Positions 5,163 to 12,655 are shown, counted from the first letter of the stretch. The stretch is DNA of 13,004 bases from Candidatus Methanogasteraceae archaeon UBA261 (GCA_002506015.1 DAWR01000123.1:8120-21123); one strand, 5' to 3'. The notes: generated by a model not told the origin, from the letters alone. Made by a program: numbers and translations.

Positions 5163-5540
5163 ATGGGTGTCGAAGAATTGATGAGAGAAGTTGTGGAGCA
5201 GCTTGAGAAACTGATCACCACAAAAACCATCGTCGGTGAGCCGATCACGATGGCAGGCAAAACCGTGGTGCCGATCAGCAAGGTATCCTTCGGATTTGGC
5301 AGCGGTGGCGGCGAGGGCAAGCGTGACGAGGACAGCGGTTTTGGTGGCGGCGGAGGTGGCGGCGCAAAGATTGAGCCTGTCGCCTTCCTCGTGATCTCAG
5401 AAGACGAGGTCCAGCTGCTTTCCACGACCGGGAAGGGTCTGGACATCGGGAAGATCATAGAGTCTGTGCCCGATGTCATGGACAAGATAAAATCCTTGAA
5501 AGGAAAGAAGGAGAAGGAAGAGTCCGCAGACGAGAACTGA
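5163..5540 (+). CDS. gerW: GerW/YtfJ family protein
   Basis: The 125-residue protein has the family layout. An amphipathic N-terminus (MGVEELMREVVEQLEKLI) is followed by TIVGEPITMAGKTVVPISKVSFGFG. Then comes a Gly-rich insert (GSGGGEG and a run of seven Gly, about residues 44-70) and KIEPVAFLVISEDEVQLL, closing with a charged tail. YtfJ/GerW is needed for germination of Bacillus spores, but homologues are common in archaea and bacteria that make no spores, where the role is unknown. It is translationally linked to the two micro-ORFs upstream and followed after 12 bases by a DUF2953 gene, the same pairing as ytfJ-ytfI in Bacillus. The conserved pairing suggests a joint membrane-proximal function. 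Confidence 0.88.
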   Translation: MGVEELMREVVEQLEKLITTKTIVGEPITMAGKTVVPISKVSFGFGSGGGEGKRDEDSGFGGGGGGGAKIEPVAFLVISEDEVQLLSTTGKGLDIGKIIESVPDVMDKIKSLKGKKEKEESADEN

Positions 5541-5552
5541 GGGGGTATTATC

Positions 5553-6200
5553 TTGCAGGTCCCCCTTCTCATTTTTTTGTTGATCATCGCAGCAACGCTT
5601 GCGCTTGCAGTGATACTTCTGCTCGTGGTTCCGTTTGTCTTCCGATTTGAGCTGAAAGGAGGCTCCGGAGCAGAGTCAGTGCAGAATATCGAGGTGCGAT
5701 GGCTGTTCCTATCCCGCGCAACCAATGGCACTGCCGCCGCAGAGCGAAAAAACCGGAGGGGGCAGAAAGAGGATAAGGGGGGAAAGGGGGAGGAAGAGGG
5801 GAAGGCGAAGAAAAAGGAGAAGACCGGAGACAAAATGAATATTGACCGCCTCTTTGATCTGATCCGTACGCTTCACTGCCCGGTTGCCGCGCTTGCGCGA
5901 AATGTGTTGCGCGGAATTGCAATCAAAGAACTCTCATGCCGTGCGGCATTCGGGCTTGATGACCCTGCCGAGACCGGCATGCTTGCCGGGTTTCTGTATG
6001 CCGCTTCTGCCCCGCTGACCCACATTCCTGCGGTCTCGATTCGGCTGGATCCTGTCTTCTGGGAGCGGACACTTACGTATCGTGCTGTCGGTTCGATCAG
6101 AATCACGGTGAGGCGAATGGTTGTTCCGGTCGCAGTCTTCCTGTGCGATAGGTCGGTTCGGGCGATGATTGTGAGATACATCCGCAGCAAATTTTTATAA
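5553..6200 (+). CDS. DUF2953 membrane-anchored protein
   Basis: The protein has 215 residues. Residues about 4-30 form a single N-terminal membrane segment (LLIFLLIIAATLALAVILLLVV). A short strand region, FVFRFELKGG and IEVRWLFLSR, follows, then a highly charged Lys/Glu stretch (about 62-95). A C-terminal domain contains CRAAFGLDDPAETGMLAGFLYAASAPL and a basic end, typical of DUF2953 (YtfI-like) proteins. The TTG at 5553 is chosen because it has GAGGGGG upstream and includes the membrane segment; the next ATG (5835) would remove it. The gene follows gerW by 12 bases and is presumably co-expressed. Function is unknown; the consistent pairing with GerW is the main clue. Confidence 0.8.
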   Translation: MQVPLLIFLLIIAATLALAVILLLVVPFVFRFELKGGSGAESVQNIEVRWLFLSRATNGTAAAERKNRRGQKEDKGGKGEEEGKAKKKEKTGDKMNIDRLFDLIRTLHCPVAALARNVLRGIAIKELSCRAAFGLDDPAETGMLAGFLYAASAPLTHIPAVSIRLDPVFWERTLTYRAVGSIRITVRRMVVPVAVFLCDRSVRAMIVRYIRSKFL

Positions 6201-6221
6201 AAATAACTGTAAACAAAATGC

Positions 6222-6238
6222 TCCGAAACCTTTTAATA
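6222..6238 (+). promoter_or_regulatory. Promoter of the hdr operon
   Basis: TCCGAAACC (BRE-like) directly precedes TTTTAATA (6231-6238, TATA-like). The predicted start is near 6258-6264, leaving a leader of about 75 bases before the GTG at 6338. It is the clearest BRE/TATA pair in the window. Confidence 0.65.
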
Positions 6239-6265
6239 TCCTCTCATCCTCCACTATATCCATCT

Positions 6266-6313
6266 ATGAGTAAATTTCTATTTCGCGTGAACTTCGCGAT
6301 TGTTACGATTTAA
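6266..6313 (+). CDS. Possible 15-aa leader peptide (MSKFLFRVNFAIVTI)
   Basis: ATG 6266 lies just a few bases after the predicted transcript start, so it could be read as a leaderless frame. It encodes 15 residues and ends with TAA at 6311-6313, inside the 3' arm of the hairpin at 6292-6321. Ribosomes on this frame would melt the hairpin just before the hdr ribosome-binding site. There is no SD and no family, and such a short frame can occur by chance. Confidence 0.25.
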   Translation: MSKFLFRVNFAIVTI

Positions 6314-6321
6314 CAACGAAG
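6292..6321 (+). promoter_or_regulatory. Leader hairpin before hdrD-like
   Basis: CTTCG (6292-6296) pairs with CGAAG (6317-6321), and TTGTTA (6300-6305) with TAACAA (6311-6316), around the loop CGATT. Only CGA (6297-6299) is bulged. The 11-bp stem ends five bases before the SD AGGTGA (6326-6331). A second copy of TTCGCG (6282-6287 and 6293-6298) could form a weaker competing pairing. Control of translation or mRNA stability is plausible; it resembles no riboswitch class I know. Confidence 0.5.
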
Positions 6322-6337
6322 CAGTAGGTGAATATCG

Positions 6338-7414
6338 GTGACCAACAATTCAAGCAATGCTCAAGTGTGTTACCAGTGCGGCACCTGTACTGCCATCTGT
6401 CCTGTGCGTAGGGTTGTTCCATTCTCTCCGAGAGTCGCAATCTACGATTCAAACATCTACGACACAGATACAGACGTCTGGGATTGTCTTACCTGCGGAC
6501 AGTGCGAAGCGGCATGTCCCCAGGGTGTACGGTTGCTGGACTTCTTCCTCGATCAGAGAATCGGAGGAGAGCCCAGAGATATCGTACACAAAGGCGTCTT
6601 TACAGAATTGGCAGACTTGATGACGCGGCTTGGTAACAGCAAAACGACCCTCATAGAGGGCGACGACGCATCCGGAATCGGATACTTCCCGGGATGTGTG
6701 GACTTCCACGACATGTTCTTTGATCTGGATGTTAATTTCAAAGAGATCGCAACATCCTCTGTAACGCTCCTATCAAAAGCAGGACTCAACCCTAAAATCA
6801 TGCAGCTCAAATGCTGTGGGCACGACCAGCTCTGGCAGGGGAATCAGGAGACGTTCGATAAGCTCAAAGAAGAGAACACGAAGATCATTAACGAGAGTGG
6901 TATTGAGACCCTCGTTGTGAGTTGTGCGGAGTGCTACAGGACATTTTTGATGGATTATGACCTCGATTGCGAGGTTAAGCACATAAGTCAGGTTCTCGCA
7001 GATTCTGATCTCGGTATCACGAATGGCACAGCTACTGCTACAATCCATGACGCGTGCAGGCTCGGACGCCACACAGGCGAGTATGATGCCCCGCGAAAGG
7101 CAGTCGCGGCAACCGGCGCAAACATCGTCGAGATGCAGCACAATAAGGAAAACGCTCTCTGCTGCGGCGTCAGTTCAATGATGAACTGCAACGACCGCAC
7201 GAAAGCGCTTCGGGTCCTGCGGATGGACGAGGCAAAGAGAACAGGGGCGGATGTGCTGATCACGTCGTGTCCAAAGTGTCTTGCGCATCTGAACTGCCTC
7301 AAAGAGGAAGAGGACGCAGAGCACGGGCACGATTACCCATTCGAGGTTATGGACCTTACCGTGTATCTGGCACGCAAACTCAATGGCGGCGATGGAGGCG
7401 ATGGAGATGAGTGA
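6338..7414 (+). CDS. hdrD: HdrD-like disulfide reductase (HdrC-HdrB fusion)
   Basis: The protein has 358 residues and no membrane segment. Two CX2CX2CX3CP motifs bind [4Fe-4S] clusters (Cys11/14/17/21 and Cys50/53/56/60). Two CCG domains follow: Cys120, Cys159-160, Cys196/199 and Cys240, Cys275-276, Cys311/314. This is the HdrD layout, equivalent to HdrC fused to HdrB. In methanogens the CCG domains hold non-cubane clusters that reduce the CoM-S-S-CoB heterodisulfide. The GTG start has AGGTGA six bases upstream. No HdrE cytochrome follows, so a cytoplasmic role with the HdrABC of the same operon is likely. It may act on the heterodisulfide or another disulfide; homologues also occur in non-methanogens, so the substrate is uncertain. 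Confidence 0.9.
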   Translation: MTNNSSNAQVCYQCGTCTAICPVRRVVPFSPRVAIYDSNIYDTDTDVWDCLTCGQCEAACPQGVRLLDFFLDQRIGGEPRDIVHKGVFTELADLMTRLGNSKTTLIEGDDASGIGYFPGCVDFHDMFFDLDVNFKEIATSSVTLLSKAGLNPKIMQLKCCGHDQLWQGNQETFDKLKEENTKIINESGIETLVVSCAECYRTFLMDYDLDCEVKHISQVLADSDLGITNGTATATIHDACRLGRHTGEYDAPRKAVAATGANIVEMQHNKENALCCGVSSMMNCNDRTKALRVLRMDEAKRTGADVLITSCPKCLAHLNCLKEEEDAEHGHDYPFEVMDLTVYLARKLNGGDGGDGDE

Positions 7415-7934
7415 CACAATCAAGACAAGCGACCTCGACAAGGCATTCAAAGACGAGGTAATGACAGAACCTGGTGCTGAAAAACTGATCTTGTGCTTCA
7501 ACTGTACGGGCTGCACCGCCGGCTGCACGATGGCTGAGCACGAGCCGAACTACAACATCAGGCAGCTCCTGCGAATGGCAAATCTCGGGATGCGGGATGA
7601 GCTTCTGAACCACCCGTACCTCTGGAACTGCACGACCTGCTACAAGTGCCAGGAGCGATGCCCGCAGGGTGTTCCGAACGTGGACATCCTCTTAAAGATC
7701 AGAACGATGGCTGTGCACAGTGGAATCATGCTCGACAATCACCGGAAGGTCGCGCAGTTGATGGCAAAGACCGGGCACGCTGTTCCCATAAACGACGATA
7801 ATAAGGAGAAGCGGAAAAAACTCGGGATGAACGAACTCCCTGAGACCGTGCACAACTATCCTGATGCGCTGGAAGAGGTGCACAAGATTGTTGCGAAAAC
7901 GAAGTTTGATAAACTGACGGAGGAGCAATCATGA
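7407..7934 (+). CDS. hdrC: Heterodisulfide reductase subunit C
   Basis: The 175-residue protein has two classical [4Fe-4S] motifs: Cys30/33/36/40 (CFNCTGCTAGC) and Cys75/78/81/85 (CTTCYKCQERCP). A helical region with LLKIRTMAVHSG follows, as in HdrC. HdrC passes electrons from HdrA to the HdrB active site. I chose ATG 7407 because GGAGG lies eight bases upstream; the ATGs at 7383, 7392 and 7401 are nearer to or overlap that site and would add only a MAAMEAME-like extension. The start overlaps the end of the hdrD-like gene by eight bases, and the stop overlaps the hdrB start (ATGA), so the three genes are translationally coupled. Confidence 0.93.
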   Translation: MSDTIKTSDLDKAFKDEVMTEPGAEKLILCFNCTGCTAGCTMAEHEPNYNIRQLLRMANLGMRDELLNHPYLWNCTTCYKCQERCPQGVPNVDILLKIRTMAVHSGIMLDNHRKVAQLMAKTGHAVPINDDNKEKRKKLGMNELPETVHNYPDALEEVHKIVAKTKFDKLTEEQS

Positions 7935-8830
7935 GTGAACTATCATTCTTCCTTGGATGTATCGCGCCAAACAGGTATCCTGGAATTGAGAAAGCAACAA
8001 AGATTGTGATGGAGGATCTCGGCGTGCATCTCAGGGAACTCAAGGGCGCATCATGCTGTCCCGCGCCAGGGGTTTTCAGATCATTCGACAAGCTCACGTG
8101 GCTTGCGCTTGCATCCAGAAACGTTGTGCTATCCGAAGAGATGGGCGTAGACCTTCTGACGGTCTGCAACGGCTGCTTTGGATCACTTGTGGATGCGAAC
8201 AACGTTCTGAAAGAAGACCTTGAACTCCGAAAAGAAGTTAACAAAGTGCTTGCAGAGGTCGGACGCGAGTTCAAGGGCACGATCCGTGTGCGCCACATCA
8301 TGGAGTACCTCTACGATGACGTTGGCGTCGAGAAGGTCAAGGAATCGATCAAATATCCTGTTGACCTGAAGGTTGCCGTGCACTATGGCTGCCACCTGAT
8401 CAAGCCGTCAAAGGAACGGCATCTCGGCAGTATCGAGAACCCGACGTTCTTTGACGAGCTTGTTGAGGCAACAGGGGCAGAATCGGTGATGTACAAGGAC
8501 AAGAACGCGTGCTGCGGCGCCGGCGGCGGTGTGCGGACATCAGCCCTTGAGACCGCACTCAAGCTTGCCAGAGCGAAACTCGAAAATGCGAAAGCAGCTG
8601 GCGTTGACTGCATCGTGGACGCATGTCCATTCTGCCACCTCCAGATGGATGTTGGTCAGACCGAGATTGCAAAGAAGTTTGGAGATGTTTTTAATATGCC
8701 GATTGTTCACTATTCACAGCTTCTCGGGCTTGGCATGGGCTATACCCCGCAGGAACTTGGTATCGACATGAACTACGTCAAGAACGATGATTTCATAGCA
8801 AAGATTGAGAAGATAGGGGGTGGCAAGTAA
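7931..8830 (+). CDS. hdrB: Heterodisulfide reductase subunit B
   Basis: The 299-residue protein has two CCG domains with all ten cysteines of the catalytic subunit in place: Cys10, Cys42-43, Cys79/82 and Cys154, Cys194-195, Cys232/235. These bind two non-cubane [4Fe-4S] clusters that split the CoM-S-S-CoB disulfide in methanogens, or make it in the reverse direction. The length equals that of typical HdrB. The start has GGAGGAG five bases upstream and overlaps hdrC (ATGA). The stop shares one base with the hdrA start (TAATG). With every ligand conserved, it should be an active disulfide site distinct from the one in the HdrD-like protein. Confidence 0.95.
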   Translation: MSELSFFLGCIAPNRYPGIEKATKIVMEDLGVHLRELKGASCCPAPGVFRSFDKLTWLALASRNVVLSEEMGVDLLTVCNGCFGSLVDANNVLKEDLELRKEVNKVLAEVGREFKGTIRVRHIMEYLYDDVGVEKVKESIKYPVDLKVAVHYGCHLIKPSKERHLGSIENPTFFDELVEATGAESVMYKDKNACCGAGGGVRTSALETALKLARAKLENAKAAGVDCIVDACPFCHLQMDVGQTEIAKKFGDVFNMPIVHYSQLLGLGMGYTPQELGIDMNYVKNDDFIAKIEKIGGGK

Positions 8831-11800
8831 TGGCAGAATTAGTAGGAGCGGTTGCGATTGCAGGCGGCGGTATCGCTGGTATCCAGTCATCACTCGACCT
8901 TGCTGACAGCGGGCTCAAAGTGTATCTGATCGAGTCAAGCCCGTCGATCGGTGGTGTGATGGCGCAACTCGACAAGACATTCCCGACGCTCGACTGTTCG
9001 ATGTGTACGCTCTCGCCGAAGCTCGCAGAGGTAGCAAGACACCCGAATATCGAACTTCTGCCGTACAGCGAGATCAAATCGATATCAGGAGCTGCTGGCA
9101 ACTTCGATGTCACCGTCACAAGAAAAGCGACGTATGTCGATCCTGACAAGTGTACGGCATGTGAACTCTGTCTTGCCAAGTGTCCTTCAAAGGTTCTGGA
9201 CGAGTACAACGAGGGAACTAGCAAGCGAAAGGCGATTTATCTTCCGTTCCCGCAGGCAGTACCAAGAGTGATGGTGATCGATGCCGAGCACTGTATTTAT
9301 CTCACGAAGGGCAAGTGCGGGAACTGCAAGAAGGTCTGTGAGAACGACGCGATCGACTACGAGATGAAAGACAGAGATGAGGTGATCAAGGTCGGATCGG
9401 TCATCCTCTCGACAGGATTTAAGCCGTACGATCCCACACCACTCGAACAGTACCATTATGAGCATCCCGATGTCGTAACCTCTATTGAGTTCGAACGTCT
9501 CCTCTCAGCATCAGGTCCATCCGAAGGGCATGTGCAGCTGGCAGACGGAACGACTCCAAAGAAGATCGCATGGCTCCAGTGCATAGGGTCCCGAAATCCT
9601 GAGATCGGGCGTCCGAACTGTTCTGCAGTCTGCTGCATGTACGCAACCAAGGAGGCGATGGTTGCAATGGAGCACGACAATGAGCTTGAGACCGCGATCT
9701 TTAACATCGACGTGCGAGCGTTCGGCAAGGGCTTTGAACAGTTCTACCAGCGTGCGAAGAACGAAAAAGAGGTCAGGTTCATCCGCTCACGCCCATCAGG
9801 TGTCGATATCGACCCGGTCACAAACCAGCTGTCCCTGCGATACGAGGTCGAGGGATCGACCGAAACAGCGTGCGAGGAGTTTGACATGATCGTGCTCTCG
9901 ATTGGTCTCACACCATCCGACTCGAGCAAGAAACTCGCGGAGATCGCAGGTGTTGAGATGGACGAGTATGGAAATGTCGCAACTGCAATCGATGCGCCGA
10001 TGACGACAAGCGTCCCCGGAATCTTTGCATGTGGCACGATCGTTGCACCAAAGGACATACCTGACACGGTGGCGGATGCATCAGGTGCAGCATCGAAGGC
10101 GCACTCGATCCTTGCGTCGGAGCGTGGAACACTCGTAACCGAGCGGACATATCCGCCTGAGAAGGATGTAACCGCAGAGGAGCCAAGAATCGGAGTCGTT
10201 GTCTGCGACTGCGGAATCAACATCGCTTCAGTTGTGGACGTCCCCGCGGTCGTAGAGTATGTGAAAACACTGCCGCATGTGGTTCATGCCTACGAGCAGA
10301 CGTATGCGTGCTCAACAGACTCGCTCGATATCATCAAGGAAAAGATCGAGGAGCACGACCTGAACCGGGTAGTTGTAGCATCATGCACCCCGAGAACACA
10401 CGAACCGCTCTTCCAGGACACATGCAGAGGGGCAGGGCTTAACCCATATCTCTTCGAGCTTGCAAACATCCGGGAGCATTGCGCATGGGTGCATCAGAAG
10501 GAGCCGGAAAAAGCTACAGAGAAGGCAAAAGAGGTCATCCGGATGAGTGTCGCCAGAGTTGCGCTCCTGGATCCGCTCTACACCCAGAAACTTGATTTCA
10601 ATCATGCAGGGCTTGTTATCGGCGGTGGCGTTACTGGAATGACTGCGGCACTCGATATTGCGGAGAAAGGCTTCACAACATACCTTATTGAGAGGGAACA
10701 CGAACTCGGTGGACTTCTCAGGACCTTCACGAGACTTCAGGACGGAAGAACGACAAGCGAAATCCTTGACCCGATGATTGCAGCTGTAAAGAGTAATCCG
10801 AATATCACAGTCCACACAGGTACAACGCTTGATGAGGTCGAGGGTGCGATGGGAAGCTTCAAAGGAAAACTCTCAAACGGCGAAGAGATTGAGTTCGGGA
10901 GTGCAATAATTGCAACCGGCGCAAATGAGTTTGTGCCCGAGGGCTACTTCGGATATGGAAGCGAGAATGTAATCACACAGTCGACGCTTGAGGTAAAACT
11001 CGAAGAAGGAACCGTTGATGCGAAGAATGTTGTGATGATCCAGTGCGCAGGCGGCAGAAACGACGAGAGACCGTACTGCTCACGAGTCTGCTGCACGACC
11101 GCGGTGAAGAACGCAATCAGGCTCAAGGAGGATGACCCCGAACGGAATATCTATGTCCTTTACCGGGACATCAGGACATACGGTGTCTGGGAAGAACTCT
11201 ACACCCGCGCACGTGAACTTGGCGTCCTATTCATGCGCTACACAGAGGACGACGAGCCGATCGTTGGCAATGGAACTGTGACAATCACGGACAAACTCTT
11301 AAACGACACGAAGTTCGAGATTGCAACAGACCTAACCGTCCTGAGTGCACCGCTTGTTGCACCAGATGGCGTGGAGGACACTGCAACGCTCTTCAAGGTG
11401 CCTATCGATTCCAATAAGTTCTTCCTCGAGGCGCACATCAAGCTGCGACCTGTCGACTTTGCAACAGATGGCGTATTCCTCGCAGGATGTGCTCAGGCAC
11501 CAAAACTTGTCGATGAATCGATCTCGCAGGCATCGGCTGCTGCATCACGGGCATGCACGATCCTTGCAAAAGACCAGCTCGAGACGAGCGGTGTTATGGC
11601 GGTAGTGGACGAAGACGTCTGTATCGGCTGCGGCAGATGTACCGAGGTCTGTGCGTACAGCGCACCCACGCTCAAGGAGGTGGAGGTTGTTACCGAGGAG
11701 ATCACGTACGTAACCCGCAAGAGTGAGATCAATCCTGCAATCTGCAAGGGCTGCGGATCATGCGCTGCAGAATGCCCGACAGGCGCAATCACGTCACGAC

Positions 11801-11877
11801 ACTTCACAACAAAGCAGATCTCGGCTGTGATCGATGCGTTTGCTTATGCTGATGGTCGTATCGAGGAGGTGGCATAG
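8830..11877 (+). CDS. hdrA: Double HdrA fusion, flavin/Fe-S subunit
   Basis: At 1015 residues this is much longer than single HdrA (about 650). Half one (1-435) has an FAD motif AGGGIAGIQ (11-19), LDCSMCTLSPK (54-64) and inserted Fe-S ligands (Cys108/111/114/118 and Cys155/163/166/170). It lacks the usual HdrA N-terminal domain. Half two begins with that domain (about 453-580: CDCGINIA, YACSTDS, ASCTPRTHEPLF, NIREHCAWVH). A second FAD motif follows (VIGGGVTGM, 596-604), but with neither the CSMC-type motif nor the inserted ferredoxin, and then two C-terminal [4Fe-4S] motifs (Cys931-941 and 972-982). HdrA carries the bifurcating flavin and accepts electrons through MvhD. The two halves have complementary losses, so together they may provide two flavins. 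Its start overlaps hdrB by one base and mvhD follows immediately. Confidence 0.95.
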   Translation: MAELVGAVAIAGGGIAGIQSSLDLADSGLKVYLIESSPSIGGVMAQLDKTFPTLDCSMCTLSPKLAEVARHPNIELLPYSEIKSISGAAGNFDVTVTRKATYVDPDKCTACELCLAKCPSKVLDEYNEGTSKRKAIYLPFPQAVPRVMVIDAEHCIYLTKGKCGNCKKVCENDAIDYEMKDRDEVIKVGSVILSTGFKPYDPTPLEQYHYEHPDVVTSIEFERLLSASGPSEGHVQLADGTTPKKIAWLQCIGSRNPEIGRPNCSAVCCMYATKEAMVAMEHDNELETAIFNIDVRAFGKGFEQFYQRAKNEKEVRFIRSRPSGVDIDPVTNQLSLRYEVEGSTETACEEFDMIVLSIGLTPSDSSKKLAEIAGVEMDEYGNVATAIDAPMTTSVPGIFACGTIVAPKDIPDTVADASGAASKAHSILASERGTLVTERTYPPEKDVTAEEPRIGVVVCDCGINIASVVDVPAVVEYVKTLPHVVHAYEQTYACSTDSLDIIKEKIEEHDLNRVVVASCTPRTHEPLFQDTCRGAGLNPYLFELANIREHCAWVHQKEPEKATEKAKEVIRMSVARVALLDPLYTQKLDFNHAGLVIGGGVTGMTAALDIAEKGFTTYLIEREHELGGLLRTFTRLQDGRTTSEILDPMIAAVKSNPNITVHTGTTLDEVEGAMGSFKGKLSNGEEIEFGSAIIATGANEFVPEGYFGYGSENVITQSTLEVKLEEGTVDAKNVVMIQCAGGRNDERPYCSRVCCTTAVKNAIRLKEDDPERNIYVLYRDIRTYGVWEELYTRARELGVLFMRYTEDDEPIVGNGTVTITDKLLNDTKFEIATDLTVLSAPLVAPDGVEDTATLFKVPIDSNKFFLEAHIKLRPVDFATDGVFLAGCAQAPKLVDESISQASAAASRACTILAKDQLETSGVMAVVDEDVCIGCGRCTEVCAYSAPTLKEVEVVTEEITYVTRKSEINPAICKGCGSCAAECPTGAITSRHFTTKQISAVIDAFAYADGRIEEVA

Positions 11878-12288
11878 ATGGCTGAATTTGAACCGAGAAT
11901 CGTCATGTTCTGCTGCAACTGGTGTTCGTATGCCGGCGCAGACCTGGCTGGTGTCGCCAGGCTCCAGTACCCGACAAACACCCGGGTCATCCGGGTGATG
12001 TGCTCAAGCAGAGTACAGCCCACATTCATCCTACGGGCGCTAAAAGAAGGCGCGGACGGCGTGCTTGTCACGGGCTGTCACATCGGTGACTGCCACTACG
12101 TCGACAGTAATGTGCACACGAAGGAGCGGATGGAGAACGTAGTCGATGCGATGGAGCTTCTCGGACTCGAGGGCAGGGTGCAGCTTGAGTGGGTCTCTGC
12201 AAGTGAGGGACCTAAGTTCAGGGAGACGGTCACCGAGTTCGTCGAGCAGATCAGGGCGCTTGGACCGAGTCCGCTTCGGGCGGAATAG
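11878..12288 (+). CDS. mvhD: MvhD, delta subunit linking HdrA to donor
   Basis: This is a 136-residue protein of the MvhD/FlpD family. FCCNWCSYAGAD near the N-terminus (Cys12/13/16), MCSSRVQP (Cys42) and TGCHIGDCHY (Cys67/72) supply the [2Fe-2S] ligands. MvhD connects HdrA to a hydrogenase (MvhAG), a formate dehydrogenase or an F420-dependent subunit. It starts directly after the hdrA stop, with GAGGAGGTGG upstream. No mvhA, mvhG, fdh or frhB homologue follows: a T-rich terminator and mobile-element debris come next. The partner must therefore be encoded elsewhere, or an alternative donor is used. Confidence 0.95.
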   Translation: MAEFEPRIVMFCCNWCSYAGADLAGVARLQYPTNTRVIRVMCSSRVQPTFILRALKEGADGVLVTGCHIGDCHYVDSNVHTKERMENVVDAMELLGLEGRVQLEWVSASEGPKFRETVTEFVEQIRALGPSPLRAE

Positions 12289-12289
12289 T

Positions 12290-12309
12290 CGCGAAATTGT
12301 ATTATCGCG
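12290..12309 (+). repeat. Short inverted repeat after mvhD
   Basis: CGCGA (12290-12294) and TCGCG (12305-12309) can pair around a ten-base AT-rich loop, starting two bases after the mvhD stop. It is weak alone but may protect the 3' end of the hdr message. Confidence 0.35.
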
Positions 12310-12337
12310 GGCGGTGGCAGAGGAGTCGCCGTCCGGT

Positions 12338-12350
12338 TCTTGTTTTTTTA
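12338..12350 (+). terminator. T-rich terminator of the hdr operon
   Basis: TTCTTG followed by seven consecutive T (12343-12349) lies about 50 bases after mvhD. Archaeal RNA polymerase stops at T-runs of this kind without needing a hairpin. Nothing downstream looks like part of the hdr operon. Confidence 0.6.
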
Positions 12351-12419
12351 GAGGCGGATGCCTGAGTGTCTGCTGTAGCTGTGTGTGGTGGGGCTACCGC
12401 TTGGTAAGAACGCCTGCCG

Positions 12420-12591
12420 TGCCACCCCCAAATGAATTCGGGAACCTCCGCGAACGGGGAGTCTGGCAGATGTGGTGCAGGACTGTGGGCGAAAGTTTAG
12501 TGAAAAGCAGGTAGACTTTTTTGTATCTGACATTCCGCACGTATATGGTAATCCACTATCATTTTTACTGATAGCGGTTTTAGCTATCTAA
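12420..12591 (+). pseudogene. Decayed zinc-ribbon transposase fragment
   Basis: Reading across one frameshift near 12480, the translation runs FGNLRERGVWQMWC in one frame and then DCGRKFSEKQVDFF in the next. This resembles the second half of the zinc ribbon at the N-terminus of many archaeal transposases (C..DCGRxFSE). The first Cys pair is degraded, and the frame ends at TAA 12589-12591. There is no catalytic domain. It is probably the relic of an insertion element next to a newer one. The match is short and by eye only. Confidence 0.35.
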
Positions 12592-12639
12592 AAATATTAT
12601 GTTTCTACCGTAACTTACATTCCGCAGACACGTCGCAAA

Positions 12640-12655
12640 CCCAAAACATTTTAAC
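12640..12655 (+). promoter_or_regulatory. Promoter of the IS1634-type transposase
   Basis: CCCAAAAC (BRE-like) precedes ATTTTAAC (TATA-like). The predicted transcript start is near 12677, some 30 bases before ATG 12706. Confidence 0.45.

Noticed and set aside
5280..5370. Gly-rich repeat as a collagen-like or silk-like element
   Set aside because: The glycine run is an ordinary feature of GerW/YtfJ proteins.
5051..5833. Minus-strand 260-aa Ser/Pro/Phe-rich frame
   Set aside because: It is opposite gerW and DUF2953, and its composition comes from their Gly-, Lys- and Glu-rich codons. It has no family motif or initiation signal.
12146..12514. Plus-strand 122-aa Cys/Arg-rich frame overlapping mvhD
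   Set aside because: The first part is mvhD in another frame and there is no initiation signal. Only the short segment after 12420 has family resemblance, and it is listed as a decayed fragment.
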